Shown here in pieces: positions 36,264-47,771 of a DNA stretch of 64,000 nucleotides (position 1 is its first letter; every line of letters starts with the position of its first letter). The stretch is from assembly GCA_963921825.1 (NCBI GenBank), contig OY997594.1, forward strand, positions 36,636,557-36,700,556, in the 5' to 3' direction. The DNA comes from Erodium maritimum. Lineage: Eukaryota > Streptophyta > Magnoliopsida > Geraniales > Geraniaceae. The translations under genes and the position numbers were made by a program. The notes below the pieces were generated by a model. That model saw only the letters and a list, made by a program, of their open reading frames with translations. It searched no databases and was not told where the DNA came from.

Positions 36264-37675
36264 TTAATCTGCTGCTTCAGGATGACCTGCCAGAAGTTTC
36301 TGACTTGCCTTGATAAGTTTCCACTTTCTTTCTCTTTCATCTAACTCTTTGTCGATTGGGATTTTACGATCAGCATAGGAACGGAATACATAAGTGGGTT
36401 TATTCGGTTGTAAGAGGTCCTTGGCCGAAGCCCTAGCCCGAGAAACTTGAGGCCCACGCCAAGAGTCCTGTGGGCTCGAAAAAGAGGATTCCGATACTTT
36501 ACTTACCGACGTAGAGACACGCAGGACTGCCTTGCCCTTCCCTGAGGCTAGCTGCTGCGGACTTTCCTTACTTGCCATCACTGCACCTTTGTAAACCACC
36601 TTGGAATCAACCCCACAAATATCAGCCGAAGTTACCCTCTTCAGACACACCTGAAACGATCTACCCCCAAGCTCCAAGACCCGGTCTGCACTAGATTCCT
36701 CCAAGGTGGAATGTAATAGGAAGAAATTGCAATCAAAAGACAATGACGTCTCATCTCTCAGTGCTAGTAGAAAAGACCCGCAGGAATTTCCCAAATCTCT
36801 AAAAGTCTTCATACACCAACCCGAGATCGGCAAACCCGTCACCTTCCACCATGCAAAACCACCTGCTCTAGTTAGCCATTCATGTGCTCTATCAAACATC
36901 AGGAATGCCTTTGAACACCAACTCCATTTCGAGTTCAAAACATCCAACAACGTGTCCCGGTCAGAGGATAAAAACAAAAAGATTCTATTGCCCAAGTACC
37001 TGAATTGCAGGTCTGCCTCTTCCCCATTGAGTAATTCACGCAAGTCCTTTAAAGACAGTTCCTCCTTAGCCACACCCAAGATACTAGCAGTCACCCAAGG
37101 TGATAGATACTGAGAAAAAGTGCCAACGATACGAACAACTTATAACCTTCCCACATAAACCCGTTGCAAGCTTTCAGTAACCTGTTTGCATCTTCCTTGG
37201 AGTCAGTTGATACAAATCCGAAGAATCTGCCGCTAGGGTTCTTCCTTTTGCAGACGAATACCCTGGAGATCGGCGTCAATTCCTCTAGCCAACCCCTCAG
37301 TTTGGCTCTCGATGTTGCTGGGGGGAGATTGCACATGAAGAGCTTGTATTGATCCGTCTTCTTCCCCACTGGATCCTGCTGATCCGAGGTAAGGCTAGCT
37401 GACTTACGGGCCTCCGGACCCAGTCCCCCTCCTTTGGAATGGACAGACAGTCGCCTTTCCGAGTCCGGCCTGGTCGTGATCTGACGACTGCCAGAGAGGA
37501 CCGAAGCATCCCTAGCAAACTTCTCCATTCTGCAAATTATTGACGCAACCTTTGAAACCCTAACCACCTCCCCGTCCACCAACTTCTCATAATAATCTGG
37601 AACGCTCGATTTCGACATGGATCGTTCCTTCTGCGCCGAACGATGTATCCACAACACCGCTTCGTTCAACAACAT
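36264..37675 (-). pseudogene. LINE ORF1 with RRM, frameshifted
   Basis: The N-terminal frame (37675-37091, 194 codons) carries an RRM with LFMCNL and GRFFGFVST as RNP2 and RNP1. The remainder lies in another frame (37094-36264), with a DUF4283-like region and a basic C-terminus. The change of frame near 37095-37130 breaks the protein. Organisation and spacing match ORF1 of the LINE at 32480-35245. Sequence identity is clearly lower, so these are two members of one superfamily and not recent duplicates. Confidence 0.75.
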
Positions 37676-38721
37676 ACGTCTTCAATAGATCGAATCACGA
37701 TCAGTAGCCGGTATGATCGAGTCACGAACAGTAGCTGGATCAACACCTGCTACAAACACGGTGCATTTCACCAGCATCCACAACCCACCTGCTACAGACC
37801 CGCCGGAACGGCACCGCTCGGACTGCAACCAGAGCTTCACCACGACCCAACCGGAAAATCACGGTTGTGCAAACTGCCTGAAGACACGCCGGCGAGGAAT
37901 GACCGACGACGCCCCCACCCGAAAGGCACGGCAGCACAACCCGCTCTGAAGACACGCCGATAGGATCTGTTCAAACCGACGAAATCCCCCGCCTCCTCCA
38001 CAACCGGCTTCAAACAGAGACTACACCCTACACGGCACCCACGCGCATCACTCCCCCAAGCACCCCCAGCAATCGGATGGAACAGCCCCGGAGACGAGCG
38101 ACAACGACGACGGCGCTCGGAATCACTCAGTGGAACCCTAACTTAGCGCGCGTGGGGCGCGTTCTATGACTTCTAACCTGAGTTCAACTTCCAGGGTACC
38201 TTTGGTTGCTTGAAGGAAAGCCAGTGGAGAGGCATATTCCTGCTGCTGGTTGAAGGTGGGGTCCATAGTCCACTCAATGAAACGATGGGTCAATACGACA
38301 CACAAGTACTTGCGTTGCGTGAGCCCTCCCTACCCTCATCGGCCTCACAACTAAAAATATCAATAATAGCAGAGTATCGAAGGCAATCAACCCTCTGTTG
38401 TTTCAAGATCAATGGCAGAACACAGAAACAGCATATGGATATATTCTACATAATATATTATATAGATAGATAGATAGAATAAGGTAGGAATTAATTCTAG
38501 TTGTCACCACCACCACCACATTAATCATTATATATAAATCACACACTAAGTAAAAGCAATAAGCAATAAGCAGTAGAGTTGGTAATTAAAAGTTATGATC
38601 TACGCAACTTTTGAAAACCACGTTCCATACTTACTTCCACCATCACGTGACCACATCCATTGTTGGTTGCTACATCATATTTCCTATTAAGAAGCTGCTC
38701 TGAAATTTCTTCACAGCCACC

Positions 38722-38735
38722 ACCTATTTATACTG
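38722..38735 (+). promoter_or_regulatory. Candidate TATA box of the PILS gene
   Basis: The sequence cctatttatactgc lies about 105-115 bp upstream of the ATG at 38837, a normal distance for a plant gene with a short 5' UTR. It is the best TATA-like motif between the LINE insertion and the ATG. I saw no canonical auxin-response element (tgtctc) in the 630 bp between the LINE and the ATG. Confidence 0.4.
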
Positions 38736-38836
38736 CAAAGTACATATGCATACAAGTGTGGTTTTTGTTTTCTCTTTCTGAGTTCAATATTTAACGTTGT
38801 TGGTCTTAGTTTCGATTTATAAGAAACAAAAAGAAA

Positions 38837-41800
38837 ATGGGGTTTTGGGGACTGCTGGTTGTGGCATTGATGCCTGTTCTGAAGACGCTCATAATCACAG
38901 CTCTCGGCTTGTTTCTTGCTCTTCGTCGAGTTGATCTCTTGGGCCCTTCCGCTCGCCACCATTTGAACCATGTATCTCTATCTTCTACCTCTTCATTTCC
39001 TCCATACTTGAGGGTTTATATTTTTTAGGAGAAACCATGGTTCCAAATCTACTTTGAGGTTTGTTTTCGCGATCCTAACCGGAGTTTACCTTTTGTTACA
39101 TTTCCCAACTATCACCTTTTTATTTTTTGCAGAGACTATCGTTTGTCGTTAAAATTATCAGGAATGTTAGTTTTGGATGGAAAAAGACATAAATGCCCTC
39201 AACATAAGTCAATGACCTGAAGTTGGGTTTGCCCTTTTTTGCACTTCCCAACTATAATCTTTCCATTTTGTGCACGGAATAACATTTTTTGCTGAGGGCA
39301 TTTTGGATTTTTCAACGTCCCTATTAATTTTGACGGACATTGATACTTCATGCAAAAAAAAGGAAAGGTGATAGTTGGAAAATACAACAAAAAATAAACC
39401 CAGGTTAGCATCGCGAAAACAAAAATTAAAATAAGTCAGAAACCAAGGTTCCCCTATTTTTTAGGGCTAATATGCATCCACCCCTGAATTATATCACTAA
39501 TTAATGGATAAAAGAATGGTCTATATGTCTTACCTGCAAAAAGTGATCACATGATAAACTTGAATGTATAATTACATTTTTCATGTAATGTCAAGTGACA
39601 ACCACTTGAGACCCTAAGGCACATGAAGAAATTAAACATTACTAACTTTATACCCTTTTAAAAAAATTATAAGAAAATTGTTTATTTTTTAGAATAAACA
39701 TTTTATGATAATAGTGTAAGTTAATGTACTTGCTCTGTGGACAGCTTGTGTTTTATGTATTTGGTCCGGCACTCGTGGGTGGCTACCTGGCCAACTCCAT
39801 CACCCTCAAAAGCTTGTTTGCCTTGTAAGTTGAGCTCCCTCTTCATTTTCTCCATTCTGATATATGTTGAAGCTCATTATGTTGAAGTATGTGTCCCACG
39901 TTCAAAGTGTATAGACGAATTAACTGCTTGATAACATATTAATGCCTCAACCCATCAGTTCGAGTTTTTGGGTCGGATTGAGCTTCAACACTGTTTTTTT
40001 TTGTTATACTGTAGATGGTTCATGCCGGTTAATATTCTTCTTACTTTTATCATTGGGTCGGCCTTGGCTTGGATGCTTAACAAGATTGCCAGAACTCCTC
40101 ACTATCTCCGCGGCCTAGTCATGGGCTGTTGTTCTGCAGGTTCCTCCATGTTCCTCTTGCATTTATCAAATAGGTGAGGATCCGATCCATCACTATTAAA
40201 GGTTCCTTTTTTGTCACAGGGAATCTTGGAAACTTGATTCTGATTATACTGCCCGAAGTCTGCAAGGAGAGTAGAAGTCCCTTCGGAGATCCGTCTACGT
40301 GTACCAGAAATGCAATGGCTTATACTTCACTTTCTATGTCGGTATGTACTTATATATGTTGCATGATTTTTAAACTGAACCCTATTTACATTGTCATGAT
40401 ATGTTCCATTTGGCAGGTGGGATCAATATACATTTGGTCTTATGTGTATCCAATCATGCATGCCTGTGCTAATGGTAGTGCGGAACAAACAGCAATTAGC
40501 ATAAGGCCTTCTCAAGATACGGAAGCACCACCTCCTGAAGCGTCTGGCTCTGGCTCTGTTTCTCAAGATAAAAATAAGGTATACTAAAAGCTCATGATAG
40601 TTTTTTTTTATCCATGAAAAATACTCATCTTATTCAACCTTGACAAAAACACTCCAATGGACAATTACAATCGAGGGAAACCTCATGACAGTTGAAAACT
40701 CAATTAGAGTTTATATTCTAACACTTGTAGATAGTGGGGTTTAAATCTTATTTGTGAGATGTTAGCCTCTGATACTATTAGAAAATCAAGTCATCTAAAA
40801 ATCTAAACTAATAGTTAAAAGTCACTATAGTCCAATTACAGTTTTATATTACATCACTATATATATATAAATAAATAGATAGATAGATATTGTCTGTGTT
40901 GAGAAATTGAAATGTTGATCTATAATGAGAGCAGGTACAAGTGGGAAAGAGTATGAAGTGGGTCAGGATGGTTACAGGAAAGATTAACCTGAAAATGGTA
41001 TTTGCCCCAAGTACCATAGCAGCGGTATGCTCTTCTCTTGTTTCAAATCCATTTTGAGTTAACCTCTGTACCAAGAACTAATAATGATTCATTTTAACGA
41101 GAATCGATAATCTAGATATCATTAAATGTTATCAAGGTATTTCCTATTTTAGTATGTTGTTTTTTTCTCTACATATTTATTAATTGCAGATGGTGTATTT
41201 TATGTCAGATAATTGGTTTCATCGTTGCAACTTCTCCTATCCGGAAGATAATGATTGGTGATAAAGCTCCTCTTCGTGTCATCGAGAGTTCTGTATCCAT
41301 GCTTGGGTAGGAATGGTTTTCACTCAATGTTGTTTCTTGTTTTCTTTTACTTAACATTTCATCTTATTTTCTTTCGTTCTGCTATGCTCTGCAGGGCTGC
41401 AACAGTTCCAGCCATGACCCTAATAGTTGGAGCAAATCTTCTCAAGGGTACATATATATATATATAATTTCTTAAGAATTTTCCATACATTATGATTCTA
41501 TTTTTGTTGCAGGTTTGAAAAAATCAGGAGTAAGCATGGTACTGATTGTTGGGATTATAGTGATTCGTTATATTGCCTTGCCTATCATCGGCCTTGTGAT
41601 TGTTAAAGCCGCACACCATTATGGCATGGTTGGACCGGATTTACTATATCAGTTCCTTCTTATGCTTCAGTATGCTCTTCCGCCTGCATTGACCATCGGT
41701 AAGTCGCCATCAGAGTGCAAGATTTAAGCTCTGTAGATGTGAAATTTGAATCTGATACAGTTGTGAACTTTGGCAGGTATGATCACTGAGTTGTTTGGTG

Positions 41801-41910
41801 CTGGTCAGAGTGAGTGTTCTGTGATTATGCTGTGGACCTATTCTATTGCTTCCATATCTCTCACACTTTGGTCAACCTTCTTCATGTGGATTGTCAACAA
41901 ATATACATAG
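38837..41910 (+). CDS. PILS: PIN-LIKES (PILS) auxin efflux carrier family protein, ten exons
   Basis: Exons by GT/AG sites and phase: 38837-38971, 39745-39824, 40015-40139, 40220-40341, 40417-40578, 40935-41024, 41209-41306, 41395-41447, 41513-41698, 41777-41910. The sum is 1185 bases, 394 codons plus TAG, normal for PILS. The ATG context (aaaatgg) is good and the N-terminus MGFWGLLVVALMPVLKTL is typical. Family marks are ALWFMPVN (about 71-78), CCSAGNLGNLILIILP (110-125), SPFG (133-136), YIWSY (158-162), a hydrophilic loop (about 163-220), APLRVIESSV (258-267), LMLQYALPPALTIG (338-351) and SECSVIMLWTY (362-372). Hydrophobic segments suggest about five helices each side of the loop. PILS proteins lie in the ER membrane and lower nuclear auxin signalling by sequestering auxin. 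All splice sites and the frame are intact. Which PILS paralogue it is cannot be told. Confidence 0.93.
39029..39454. mobile_element. Mutator-type MITE in PILS intron 1
   Basis: Terminal inverted repeats of about 90 bp are visible. The left arm has gttttcgcgatcctaacc and ccaactatcacctttt; the right arm has their inverse complements with few changes. The flanks tattttttag (39019-39028 and 39455-39464) are a 10-bp target repeat, as expected for Mutator-like elements. It has no coding capacity and takes up more than half of the 773-bp first intron. It lies well away from both splice sites, so splicing is probably not disturbed, although the transcript could fold into a long hairpin. Confidence 0.8.
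40840..40892. repeat. AT-rich microsatellite in PILS intron 5
   Basis: Runs of at and of gata repeats (atagatagatagata at about 40877) occur here. A similar gata run is at 38462-38478 upstream of the gene and a ta run at about 41450-41466 in intron 8. These are simple repeats with no evident function. Confidence 0.7.
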
Positions 41911-42151
41911 TTCATATATGTTTGTTTCCCTCTTTCTAGCAAATTGCAATCCTTGTAGTTTGGATCTACTTCTTTTTCTCTAATATCAGTAGTATCGTTT
42001 CCCATTCAATATCTTCTGAATAATATGTACGTTCGCGCGGTTGATAATTATGGTATGTAGTTCAACATTTTGCAACAACCATCAATTTAATCCGCCACAG
42101 GCATACGAGTTTGACTAGTTTGATGAACAAGTTTTGGTCTATTCCAATCAA

Positions 42152-42790
42152 TTTTTTTTTGATCCGCAAAAAAAACGATTTTATTGATGAAATCAGAGAG
42201 TACAAGGTTGTTACAAGGATCAGAAGAAGCTCAAGGGAGAGGCCAGCTGAGCCTATGGGGCCTAAAGCACGCCATTGCAGAATCAGGTTGAGGGGATTTA
42301 TTGATTGTGCTACGAGAACTCTTTTTAAGTTAAGAACTAAGCCTCGGTAGAGCTGATTTAAGAGGAAGTTAACACAGCTGGAATAAGGAATGTGGTCATT
42401 AGAGACCTCAGAAATAGGGTAGTGGTGATGTCTATTGACGATGGGGAGGTGGAGAAGAATATGTTGGAGTCGAGATGGAGCTGGTTATCATTCTGGTTGG
42501 AGATGGGTCTGGCAAAAAGAATTTGTTGCAGGATGAAGGTGTGTTTCGCTGGTGTCGTGTACAAGGGCTACCAATATATTGGTGGAGCGAGAAAAATATC
42601 AATCGGGTGGCTCAGCTTGCCATCTCTCTAGTGATTATTCATCTAATTTCTTGCTCGGGACTGTTTTTTGCACGAATCATATTGTCTACTTGAATTGGAT
42701 GAATCCAGTATATAATCACGATAGCTTCAAAGCCAAGGCACCGGACAACCGTTATCTCCTATTCAGGTCAAATAATAAAACAATGGGGTT
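42152..42790 (-). mobile_element. Retroposon 3' end, minus strand
   Basis: A T-run (42152-42160) followed by gatccgcaaaaaaaacgatt reads on the minus strand as a LINE-like 3' UTR ending in caataaaatcg and an A-tail. Upstream of it is a stretch with short frames but no domain I recognise. I found no matching target repeat, so the 5' limit is a guess. It lies 240 bp downstream of the PILS stop codon. Confidence 0.45.
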
Positions 42791-43109
42791 TTAGTTAGTG
42801 AGTGTATGTGTAAGGTACGTGTTTTCTTCTTCTTCCTTCACTCCTTAGCGTTGCGTAGAGAGCACGCATCCTTGTGGTCCCGAGCTCGACAACAACATTT
42901 CAGGAAACATGTCCTTTATGTGCATCGTGGTCTGCTATTTTGTCCTTTGTCAAAGATTTGGTTGTCATTTTCATATTCTTAGGATTTCGTTTTATCGATT
43001 TTTGTTCTTCATTTTATCAGATTTGTAAATCATTTCCTGAGAAAATCAATACCAAATCCTTTCATTTCCTGGTTTCGATTACATCTTTGTTCATTTACAA
43101 CTCGATTGT

Positions 43110-45440
43110 AAGAAGTGGCATCAGAGCCTTTCTTTCCCGCATCCTGTGATGGAAGAAATCGCTCTACAAATAGAACCAGAGATGGAGATTAGTACTACAA
43201 AGCTCCGACCTGAAATATCCGAGTCGAGGTCGGTGCACTATCGTGCTTAGATGGATAATGAATCGCGTGTTCGCCTGGATGGAATGGAAAAAAGGGGTAT
43301 CCCAACCAAGTTTCTAGAACCATCAAGCTCTCATCTCCAAAGGTTGGTTACCCAAAACACATCGATTCCGATTACTCCTCAATGTTTGACATATTCACCA
43401 CACCAGAATCACCCACCAGATCCACACTCACAATCTATACCTAGAACAAACCATCTTTCAGATCCCTCTTCATGGGATTCCCAAATGCAACAACATGTGG
43501 TGAGAAATTTGACCTCTGAAACTCCATTTGCCATGCATATCACCACCACACCCATGATTACCAGCCCACCACACTTCCTCAATCACTACCTACAACTCTC
43601 TCTCAACCCCCACACTACACCATAAATTGTACCCCCATACACTCAACATCCATACACAACTCCACACAAAAAAAAAATCTCCCACCATACCTTGGCCAAT
43701 TTCCTCACATCCACGGTTTACCAATTCCTATGCAATATGTCACACAACACCCCATACACTAACCACCATTTATTCCCCAAATTTACCCACAAAATCATTT
43801 CCCTGACCTTACATTCAAAACCCCTAATCTAGTATTCCCTGTTTTTTATGGGAAAGGAGTGAGATATTGGATCAGAAAATGCAATGTTTTCTTTCAATAT
43901 CGTGCTATACCAGAAAAACACTAGGTAAGGGTTGCATCCTTACATTTGACTGGATCACCCGAGTATTGGTATGATGAGTATGCTTTTGGGAAATGATTAA
44001 TTTTATGTGATAGATTTTGTCAAGACCTGTCATGGAAATATGAATCTTTTGGACACACTGATATTGGGAGAGGGTTTAAAAAACTCAAGTATGATGGTTC
44101 TCTATCTAATTATGATGATAAGTTTGAAGAGCTGAGATTTCTGGTGCTGAGTAGAGCTCTACATTGTACTAAAGCCTATTTTGTATCCAATTACATTGCT
44201 GGTCTGAATCCTAAATTGGAAGTAGAGGTTCTGATGTAGGATCCACACTTTATCTCAAGTTATGCATTTGGCAAAATGGAGTAGCATAGGATCAAAGTTA
44301 AGTCATCCCACAATACCATTTCAACACCTCATGTCTATAGACCAAGGCCTCAACATGCCCCATTACATTTACAATCCTAAGCACAAAGGCAAAATAACTC
44401 TATTGTTCCCTTTTCAAAGATTCACCCCATGAGCATGGATGACCAGAAAGAAGAGGTCTATGCTATACCTGCCTTACCAAGTACATTAAATACCACATTT
44501 GTCCAAATAAGCACAAGCACTTTCATATTACAACTGATCCATAGGATTGGGAACAAGGTGAACCTACTACAAAAAGGGCTATGTGGAAGAATATTCACAC
44601 TAACATATGTGTGTTAACTCGTGAATCTTTTGGTCATATGTTCCACATCAACAGATCAAAGTCCATCGGAATTCAAGGAAGGGTACACTATAATCTCATC
44701 TCTATATTAGTTGATACATATGCTACTAGATCTTCTATGGATGAAGCTATTGCTATAAAGTTAGGATTTGTTTTATATCCTGGAACTCATTGTTGTGAAA
44801 ATGGGTGATGGCCAGCACCAATATTGTAGCACTATTACTAGGGTGTCTTGGACTTTCTAAGATATCACATTGTCTTGGGAATTTTTTTTATTATGCCTTT
44901 GTGTGATTTTAACATGGTATTGGTAGTTGATTGACTTCAGACTATGAGTCCTATTGAGTTGGACTATGATAGAATATCCATTACTATTTCTGTTGATCAT
45001 TGGAATTTTTTGTTGCATGAAGCTACTCCTTCAAATAGTTGTTCAATGGCATCTTTCCAATCTCTGAAGATTGATGTTATGGTTGGTGAGCCTTTGTTTC
45101 TGGGACAGTTCTCCCTCAATTTTGAGACACCACATTTTGAGGCTCAAATTCACCTTGAGATGCAGAAAGTATTAGCTCTCTATCCTATAGTGTTTGAGGC
45201 TCCTCATTCTCTCCCTCATAGGAGATTTTGTGACCACAAAATACCCCTTCTATCTGGTATTAAGCCTCATTCTATCGGGCCATACAAGCATTCATTTGAA
45301 CAAAAGAATTTCTTGGAGTTATTGGTGCAAGATATGCTTCATTCTGGGGTAATTTTGCACAACACTAGCCCCTATTCCTTTCTTGTGTTATTTGTCAAAA
45401 AGAGGAAACTTAATTATTCAGCAAGATCACGACTCCAAAG
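43110..45440 (+). mobile_element. Truncated Gypsy (Reina-like chromovirus) element
   Basis: A primer-site-like tggcatcagagcc (43116-43128, one mismatch from the initiator-Met site) follows an LTR-like end near 43110. The LTR start is not located and may be near 42700. Parts recognised in order are Gag (about 43800-44340; GVRYWIRKCNVFFQYRAIPE, then YDDKFEELRFLVL), protease (near 44700; LVDTYATRSSMDEA) and the N-terminal part of RT (45130-45430; DHKIPLLSGIKPHSIGPYKH). Sequence after that is missing. It is an old, broken fossil. Confidence 0.75.
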
Positions 45441-45489
45441 ATTAAGGAAACCTAAGGAGGCACATTTACAAGCTGTAGGAGCTATATAA

Positions 45490-46510
45490 CTCGTGAAGAT
45501 ATTCAGAGCTCCGATTCATCGCTGTCTGTTCCAAGATGTTAGTTCGAATGTCATCTAACATCTTGAGTACGTACGTGTCATAATTTGAAGATAAGTATCG
45601 TGCGTTTAAAGATAAGTATCTTATGTTTCCTAATTTGAAGATACTTTTATTCCAAGCATCAGATTCGTTTAAGATTGGTTTTCTATCTTGAATATACTTC
45701 TATTCTAAAGAGATCTGATTGTTTTAGGAATTGTTCTAGGTTATGGAAACTTGGAGATTGGGTTAGATTGTGACTCTAAGGTTTGAGAAACCCTAAGGAG
45801 CCACGACTACAATAGAGGGAGATGTTATAAAAGCCAAAGGGTATTGCCATTAGCTGTTGATAATCATTGCCATTATTCTACCGATCATTATCGGCTATCG
45901 ACATAATCACTGACATATGTCGAAGCCATTGTTGTTACAAGCTATTGTTATAACTATCCTCTGGTCGTTGTTCTTTGTTCATGATTCCAGAGTTTCTAAG
46001 CGTTTTGGACTAGCGTGTTGGGAAGCTGGATGAATGAACAAAGAAGGATGTATTTGTACTAAAACTCTATTCATAACTGAATGAGTGATTGAGTTGTTTT
46101 GGGTTGTGAACTGTGGAAGATTCACAAACCTCATTGAAGAACAAGAACCAATCTGAGACAGAAGGGCTCGAAGCAATCCAATACTGAAGGGATTGAAGAG
46201 TAGGATCGAGTGAGGAGCTCGAATTCAAGAGGAGCACTGAGATATGTTTTGCACTTTGTAATAAGTAGCATAAGGTTGATCTAGGTGATCTGATAACTTG
46301 TATGTTGACTAATTATGTGATAGTGAAAACCATTCCAATGGTACAATGCCCCTAGACGTAGGTGATGATGCACCGAACTGGGTAACAAACTTACGTGTCT
46401 TTATTGTGCTTCCTTGGTCATATCGTTTATATCTTCATTATGTTCGAAAGCAAGATGTTAGTCAACATGTCTTAACATCTTGGACAACATCTTGCTACTA
46501 CACGTAACCA
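45490..46510. other. LTR-like block between Gypsy and LINE remnants
   Basis: The block starts near an aagatgttag phrase (45533) and ends near several aacatcttg phrases (46483-46493). A possible TATA box (gttataaaagcc) lies at about 45825. There is no coding region. This looks like a solo LTR of a further element, but I could not find a matching target repeat, so both ends are uncertain. Confidence 0.35.
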
Positions 46511-47771
46511 GAATTTTCACTCTATCTCCTTACCCGTTCCTTTTTTGTAAGGAGCTCTCTCTTGTATACTAAATAAAGCTGAAGCTCAAGGTAACCTACA
46601 TGGCATATCGATAGCTTAAGGAGACCCCGTTTTCTCCCATATGTTGTTTGTAGACGATTGCTACACCTTTTGTAGAGTTGAGCACAGGAAAACTACAAAA
46701 TTTATAGAATATTCTTAATGTGTTTGGGGAAATGTCGGGCCAGCAAGTAAAACAGACAATAAATCTATTTTATTTAGCTCGAATACCCCCCTTTGATTAG
46801 AGCTGGGTGTTGTACTACGATGGGCATTCTGGAAATTTTGGAAGCTTCAACATACTTGGGCGTCCCAAATCTTATTGGCGGGAACAAAACTCAGGCCCTC
46901 CATTTTATTGATGATCGGGTCCTTTCTAGAGTTAATATTTGGGACAACCAGTTGTTATCACAAGGAGGAAAGGAGGTCCTCATTAAGTCAGTCCTAACAG
47001 CTCTTCCGTTGTATACGATGAGAGTCTTCTTGCTACCTAATCTCTTATATCGATGATTCAGGTGCCCCTGGCTAGATTTTGGTGGGGAGGGTCAAGTCGA
47101 TCGCAACGCCCGATTATATGGAAAGATTGGCATAAGCTTTACATCCCAAAGAAAAGTGGAGTTATGGGTTTTCGAAACTTGACGAACTTCAATTTGCCTT
47201 TACTTGGTAAGATGGGCTGGAAATTTATGACGGATCCGGACGCTTTGTTTCCCAGATTTTTAGAGCCCGTTACTTTCCAGATGATAACTTTTTATCTGCA
47301 GGACTAATATGAGCTTCTTGTGGACTAGCGTTCAGGCTACCCAAACTTTACTATTCATGGTGCTCGGAGGGCCATTAGACCGGGAAACTCTACAAAAATT
47401 CTGAGGGAACCGTGGTTGTCAGGGAGTGATTATTGGGTCCAATCGGACTCAATTGACTTGTTAGGGCACTAGGTGAACTACCTTTTATCCCGGGTAATAA
47501 AGTGTGGAATGAGGAGGAGATCAGAAACAAATTTAACAGTAGAGACTGAGAGCTTATTCTAGCAAATCCTCTCTCCACCTTTCGTGTGGAGGATGGCTGC
47601 TATTGGGAAGAGGATAGCAATGGCCTTTATAATACAAAAAGTAGCTATCGAACTCTACAACAAATGAAGGGGGGCTGGTTCCCAACAAAATCAGAGTATT
47701 TTTGGAATGATATATGTAACGTCAAAGCACCTCCACGAGTTAATATCTTCTTGTGGCGGTGCCTCACAAAC
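46510..47771 (+). pseudogene. LINE (L1-type) ORF2 remnant, RT to zf-RVT
   Basis: Plus-strand ORF2 pieces in order are: RT palm with a HMLFVDDC box (about 46640-46670), VFGEMSGQQV (46720), the segment VPLARFWWGGSSRSQRPIIW (47058-47117) with DWHKLYIPKKSGVMGFRNL, then the linker and the start of zf-RVT (ICNVKAPPRVNIFLWRCLTN, about 47710-47770). Several frameshifts break it. It is interrupted at 47771 by the full Gypsy element and resumes at 59692. Confidence 0.85.

Larger units (their letters stand above)
35706..38190 (-). mobile_element. RRM-type LINE derivative, internally deleted, 17-bp TSD
   Basis: The repeat ccagggtacctttggtt stands at 35689-35705 and 38191-38207. The left copy adjoins a T-run, an A-tail on the minus strand. 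In minus order it has a GC-rich leader (37690-38190), ORF1 (37675-36264), a gap of about 134 bp, the beginning of ORF2 endonuclease (36129-35743), and then directly the 3' UTR and tail. RT, RNase H and zf-RVT are missing, so the element is an internal deletion derivative that was still mobilised, as the intact TSD shows. It sits about 650 bp upstream of the PILS start codon, in opposite orientation. Confidence 0.88.

Noticed and set aside
45537-46468. Exact TG..CA solo LTR
   Set aside because: TG and CA ends can be found, but the flanking five bases do not match, so I report only an LTR-like block with open ends.
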